Part shown: positions 6,178-8,171 of the stretch, piece after piece | How positions within the stretch are numbered: position 1 is the stretch's first letter | Layout of the letters: each line of letters opens with the position of its first letter | Source: Haloferacaceae archaeon | Lineage (GTDB): Archaea; Halobacteriota; Halobacteria; Halobacteriales; Haloferacaceae | Length of the DNA: 8,171 nucleotides | Assembly (NCBI GenBank): GCA_003554115.1 | Contig: PWFE01000041.1 | Span: 1-8,171, forward strand | Direction: 5' to 3' | Notes under the pieces: generated by a model | Database searches by the model: none | What the model was told of the DNA's origin: nothing | Seen by the model: only the letters and a program-made list of their open reading frames with translations | Position numbers and translations under genes: made by a program

Positions 6178-7452
6178 ATGACCGCAGACGCCGATCCGTC
6201 GACGACCGACGAGGAAGCTGGCCCAGAGGCTGTCGACCACGAGCGAGCGAGCGAACTCGCTGCCGCTGTTAAAAATGGTGAACTCAGACTCCACGAACTC
6301 GACGACGAAACTGACGCCGACACCGCCGCGGCGGCACGTCGACAGCTCGTGGCCGACGCCTCGGGAGCCGACCCTTCGACGATTGGCTCGTATGGCTTTC
6401 CCGCCGAGATAGCCGAGCCAAACATCGAAAACATGATCGGCACCGTCCAGGTGCCGGTGGGCGTTGTCGGCCCCGTCGATATCAACGGGGCCGCACTCGA
6501 CGACGAGCGATATCTCCCGCTGGCGACGACCGAGGGCGCGCTGTTGGCCTCGGTGAACCGTGGCTGTTCGGTGATCAACCGCGCTGGCGGCGCGACCGCC
6601 CGTGTCACCAAGGCGGGGATGACTCGCGCGCCTGTCTTCCGCGTCGACGACGTCGCTGAAGGCCTCGCACTTGTCGAGTGGGTCCGTGACCACGGCGAGG
6701 AGCTCCGCGAGGCTGCCGAGTCGACGACGAACCACGGCGAGCTTCAGGACGTGACGCCCTACGTCGTCGGCAACAACGTCTATCTCCGCTTCCAGTATGA
6801 CACGAAAGATGCGATGGGGATGAACATGATCACCATCGCCACCCGAGAGGCCTGTGAGCTGATCGAAGCCGAGACAACGGCCTCGCTCGTGGCCCTCTCG
6901 GGCAACCTCTGTACGGACAAAAAACCAGCCGCGATCAACGCCGTCGAGGGGCGGGGCCGGTCGGTGACGGCTGACGTGGTGGTTCCACGCGAGGTCGTCG
7001 ACGAGAAACTCCACACCACCCCCAAAGCCATCGCCGAAATCAACACCCGAAAGAATCTCGTCGGCTCGGCGAAAGCCGGCTCCTTCGGCTTTAATGCGCA
7101 CGTCGCCAACCCGGTGGCGGCCATGTTTCTGGCGACGGGCCAAGACGAAGCCCAGGTCGTCGAGGGAGCGAACGCGATCACGACCGCAGAAGTCACAGAC
7201 GACGGTGATCTGTACTTCTCAGTCTCGTTGGCAAGCCTCGAAGTTGGTACTGTTGGCGGCGGCACCAAGCTCCCCACCCAGTCGGAGGCTCTCGACATTC
7301 TCGGCGTCCGCGGCGGTGGCGATCCCGCAGGGAGTAACGCTGACGCGCTGGCCGAAGCCATTGCGGTCGGCTCGCTGGCTGGCGAACTCTCGTTGCTCGC
7401 CGCGCTCGGCTCACGGCACTTGTCGAGTGCGCACGAATCGCTCGGTCGGTAG
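6178..7452 (+). CDS. hmgA: Hydroxymethylglutaryl-CoA reductase (NADPH), class I
   Basis: This enzyme reduces HMG-CoA to mevalonate with two NADPH, the committed step towards the isoprenoid chains of archaeal lipids, carotenoids and quinones. The 424-residue protein is the soluble catalytic domain only, with no membrane anchor, as usual in archaea. The catalytic set is complete: E119 in TTEGALLAS, K248 in TDKKPAAIN, D323 in ATGQDEAQ and H419 near the C-terminus in HLSSAHE. The NADPH-binding DAMGMNM motif is at 211-217, and the substrate segment ENMIGTVQVPVGVVGP at 84-99. The first 20 residues are an acidic extension. Haloarchaeal HmgA is the known target of mevinolin. No companion mevalonate gene is in the window. 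ATG 6178 gives a family-typical length. Identification is secure. Confidence 0.98.
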   Translation: MTADADPSTTDEEAGPEAVDHERASELAAAVKNGELRLHELDDETDADTAAAARRQLVADASGADPSTIGSYGFPAEIAEPNIENMIGTVQVPVGVVGPVDINGAALDDERYLPLATTEGALLASVNRGCSVINRAGGATARVTKAGMTRAPVFRVDDVAEGLALVEWVRDHGEELREAAESTTNHGELQDVTPYVVGNNVYLRFQYDTKDAMGMNMITIATREACELIEAETTASLVALSGNLCTDKKPAAINAVEGRGRSVTADVVVPREVVDEKLHTTPKAIAEINTRKNLVGSAKAGSFGFNAHVANPVAAMFLATGQDEAQVVEGANAITTAEVTDDGDLYFSVSLASLEVGTVGGGTKLPTQSEALDILGVRGGGDPAGSNADALAEAIAVGSLAGELSLLAALGSRHLSSAHESLGR

Positions 7453-7478
7453 GATCACCTTATAAACAGTAGACAGTG

Positions 7479-7510
7479 GCTACCGCTGCTTGGTTATAAA
7501 AGCCGGTAGC
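7479..7510. terminator. Hairpin spanning the convergent ends of hmgA and the DUF5817 gene
   Basis: GCTACCG (7479-7485) pairs with CGGTAGC (7504-7510). Inside it, GCTT (7488-7491) pairs with AAGC (7500-7503), giving an 11-bp stem with a two-base bulge and an eight-base loop. It covers the stop codon of the minus-strand gene (7494-7496) and lies 27 bases past the hmgA stop. No long T-run follows on either strand, so a terminator role is possible but unproven. Confidence 0.35.
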
Positions 7511-8024
7511 GACCACCGCTTTCCGAGGCGTCGCCCCGTCGACACAACTTCTGCAGCAACTCTTGGGCCTTCTCGCGTGGAACACCCTGTTCGGTGGCGT
7601 ACGTCAGCACCTCGTCTTCCGTCGGCCGGTCACCATCGCTAGCCTGCTCGACGGCTTCGCGGACAATCTCGTCACGGGGTTTCGAGCGTCTTGTAGACTG
7701 CTCGCCCGCTGCGGCGATGTCGTCGGCATCCAGTCCGGCGGCGTCGAGATACTCTCGGTCGTCGACCACTGGTTCGCTGGCCTGGGCTTCGAGGTCGACG
7801 ACGTGGTCGACATCGGCGAACGTCTCAGAGGCTCCCTGTTTTTTGGCCAGCAGTGCCGACCGTGCCTGCTGGGCCGCACCCCGGTCGTCCGACTCAAAAA
7901 AGTGTTTGAGTTTCTTCGTCTGGTGGGTTTTGCCGCAGCGTGGACACTGGGCGGTGTTCGACTCGCGTGGATCAGTGAGCAGCCACAGCATACTGCAGTT
8001 GTTGCAGCCGACGACCGCGTACAT
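7494..8024 (-). CDS. Zinc-ribbon plus winged-helix protein, DUF5817-like
   Basis: The 176-residue protein starts with a zinc ribbon: the two knuckles CNNC (C7, C10) and CPRC (C27, C30) are 16 residues apart, in a MYAVVGC start that I associate with the haloarchaeal DUF5817 family. A charged stretch follows (about 38-115). The last 60 residues, from PRDEI to the GGRYRLL end, resemble a winged helix-turn-helix. Together these suggest nucleic-acid binding, but no function is known to me. The frame is open to 8093; I chose ATG 8024 because the zinc ribbon then begins at residue 7 and a TATA-like ATATTTAA lies about 29 bases upstream. The extra 23 residues in front have no family character. It converges on hmgA and diverges from a possible gene at the right edge. 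Confidence 0.82.
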   Translation of the reverse strand: MYAVVGCNNCSMLWLLTDPRESNTAQCPRCGKTHQTKKLKHFFESDDRGAAQQARSALLAKKQGASETFADVDHVVDLEAQASEPVVDDREYLDAAGLDADDIAAAGEQSTRRSKPRDEIVREAVEQASDGDRPTEDEVLTYATEQGVPREKAQELLQKLCRRGDASESGGRYRLL

Positions 8025-8049
8025 ACCGTCTGATGAGTGCCCTCTGTTC

Positions 8050-8057
8050 TTAAATAT
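8050..8057 (-). promoter_or_regulatory. TATA box of the DUF5817-like gene
   Basis: On the minus strand ATATTTAA lies about 29 bases upstream of the ATG at 8024. The spacing predicts a transcript starting at or just before that codon and argues against the longer frame that begins at 8093, since that start would lie upstream of the promoter. Confidence 0.55.
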
Positions 8058-8156
8058 GGGTCGACAGCCAACCGGTAGGCGGTGACTACTCACAGAAGTC
8101 GACAGTCAGTATCTGCATAACTAACCCCCTTGAGGCTGGCTACCGAACAGTCGACG

Positions 8157-8171
8157 ATGAGCACCGTCTCG
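8157..8171 (+). CDS. Possible start of a gene cut by the window edge
   Basis: ATG 8157 opens the frame MSTVS, which runs off the window. The Met-Ser-Thr beginning is common in haloarchaeal proteins, and the site is suitably divergent from the DUF5817-like gene, with an AT-rich CATAACTAAC about 35-40 bases upstream. Five codons are too few to name a product or even to confirm a gene. Confidence 0.35.

Noticed and set aside
6076..7143. Long minus-strand open frame (355 codons) opposite hmgA
   Set aside because: It is a shadow of the high-GC hmgA coding sequence; the translation is Arg/Gly/Val-rich without motifs, and hmgA is certain.
7452..7460. GGATCACCT, identical to the end of 16S rRNA
   Set aside because: Only nine bases match, and there is no rRNA sequence around them; chance.
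7459..7466. TTATAAAC after hmgA as a promoter for a plus-strand gene
   Set aside because: The plus-strand frames downstream are antisense to the DUF5817-like gene and show no family features.
8025..8093. Extended N-terminus of the DUF5817-like protein (start at 8093)
   Set aside because: The predicted TATA box at 8050-8057 lies inside this extension, and the zinc ribbon begins naturally from ATG 8024.

Overview
The window looks like an ordinary stretch of haloarchaeal (class Halobacteria) chromosome. The predicted proteins are strongly acidic. Two are Tat-exported lipoproteins with a twin-arginine plus lipobox signal, and one of these is a halocyanin-type blue copper protein. There is an HMG-CoA reductase for isoprenoid lipid synthesis. 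Most genes start at or close behind an archaeal TATA-like box without a Shine-Dalgarno site, as expected for leaderless transcripts. GTCGAC-type words are frequent. I see no insertion sequence, integrase, CRISPR array, tRNA or rRNA, and no sign of a mobile island.

Layout, left to right: a stand-alone CheY-like receiver protein (56-439, +) converges on a renalase-like FAD oxidoreductase (506-1558, -). Divergent from that, 72 bp away, is a HAD-superfamily phosphatase (1631-2296, +). An AT-rich promoter region with a palindrome leads into a two-repeat DUF4397 Tat lipoprotein with acidic tails (2411-3325, +). This meets a DUF1405-type multi-pass membrane protein (3403-4104, -) across two overlapping hairpins and a T-rich tract. 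Divergent from the membrane protein is an alpha/beta hydrolase (4219-5202, +), preceded by a strong Shine-Dalgarno and a nine-codon upstream ORF that overlaps its start. The 132 bp from 5203 to 5334, between convergent gene ends, show nothing recognisable. The halocyanin-like lipoprotein (5335-5976, -) and hmgA (6178-7452, +) diverge from a shared 201 bp region. hmgA converges on a zinc-ribbon/winged-helix DUF5817-type protein (7494-8024, -). The first five codons of a possible further gene lie at the right edge (8157-8171, +).

Almost every neighbour pair is convergent or divergent, so there is no evident operon and no shared pathway. The genes look like independent single-gene units: signalling, redox, phosphate-ester hydrolysis, cell-surface proteins, a mevalonate-pathway enzyme and a putative DNA- or RNA-binding protein. 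I did not find a clearly new multi-gene system. The most interesting details are the coupled uORF before the hydrolase, the copper protein that lacks the usual axial methionine, the palindrome next to the DUF4397 TATA box, and the two mutually exclusive hairpins after the DUF4397 gene.
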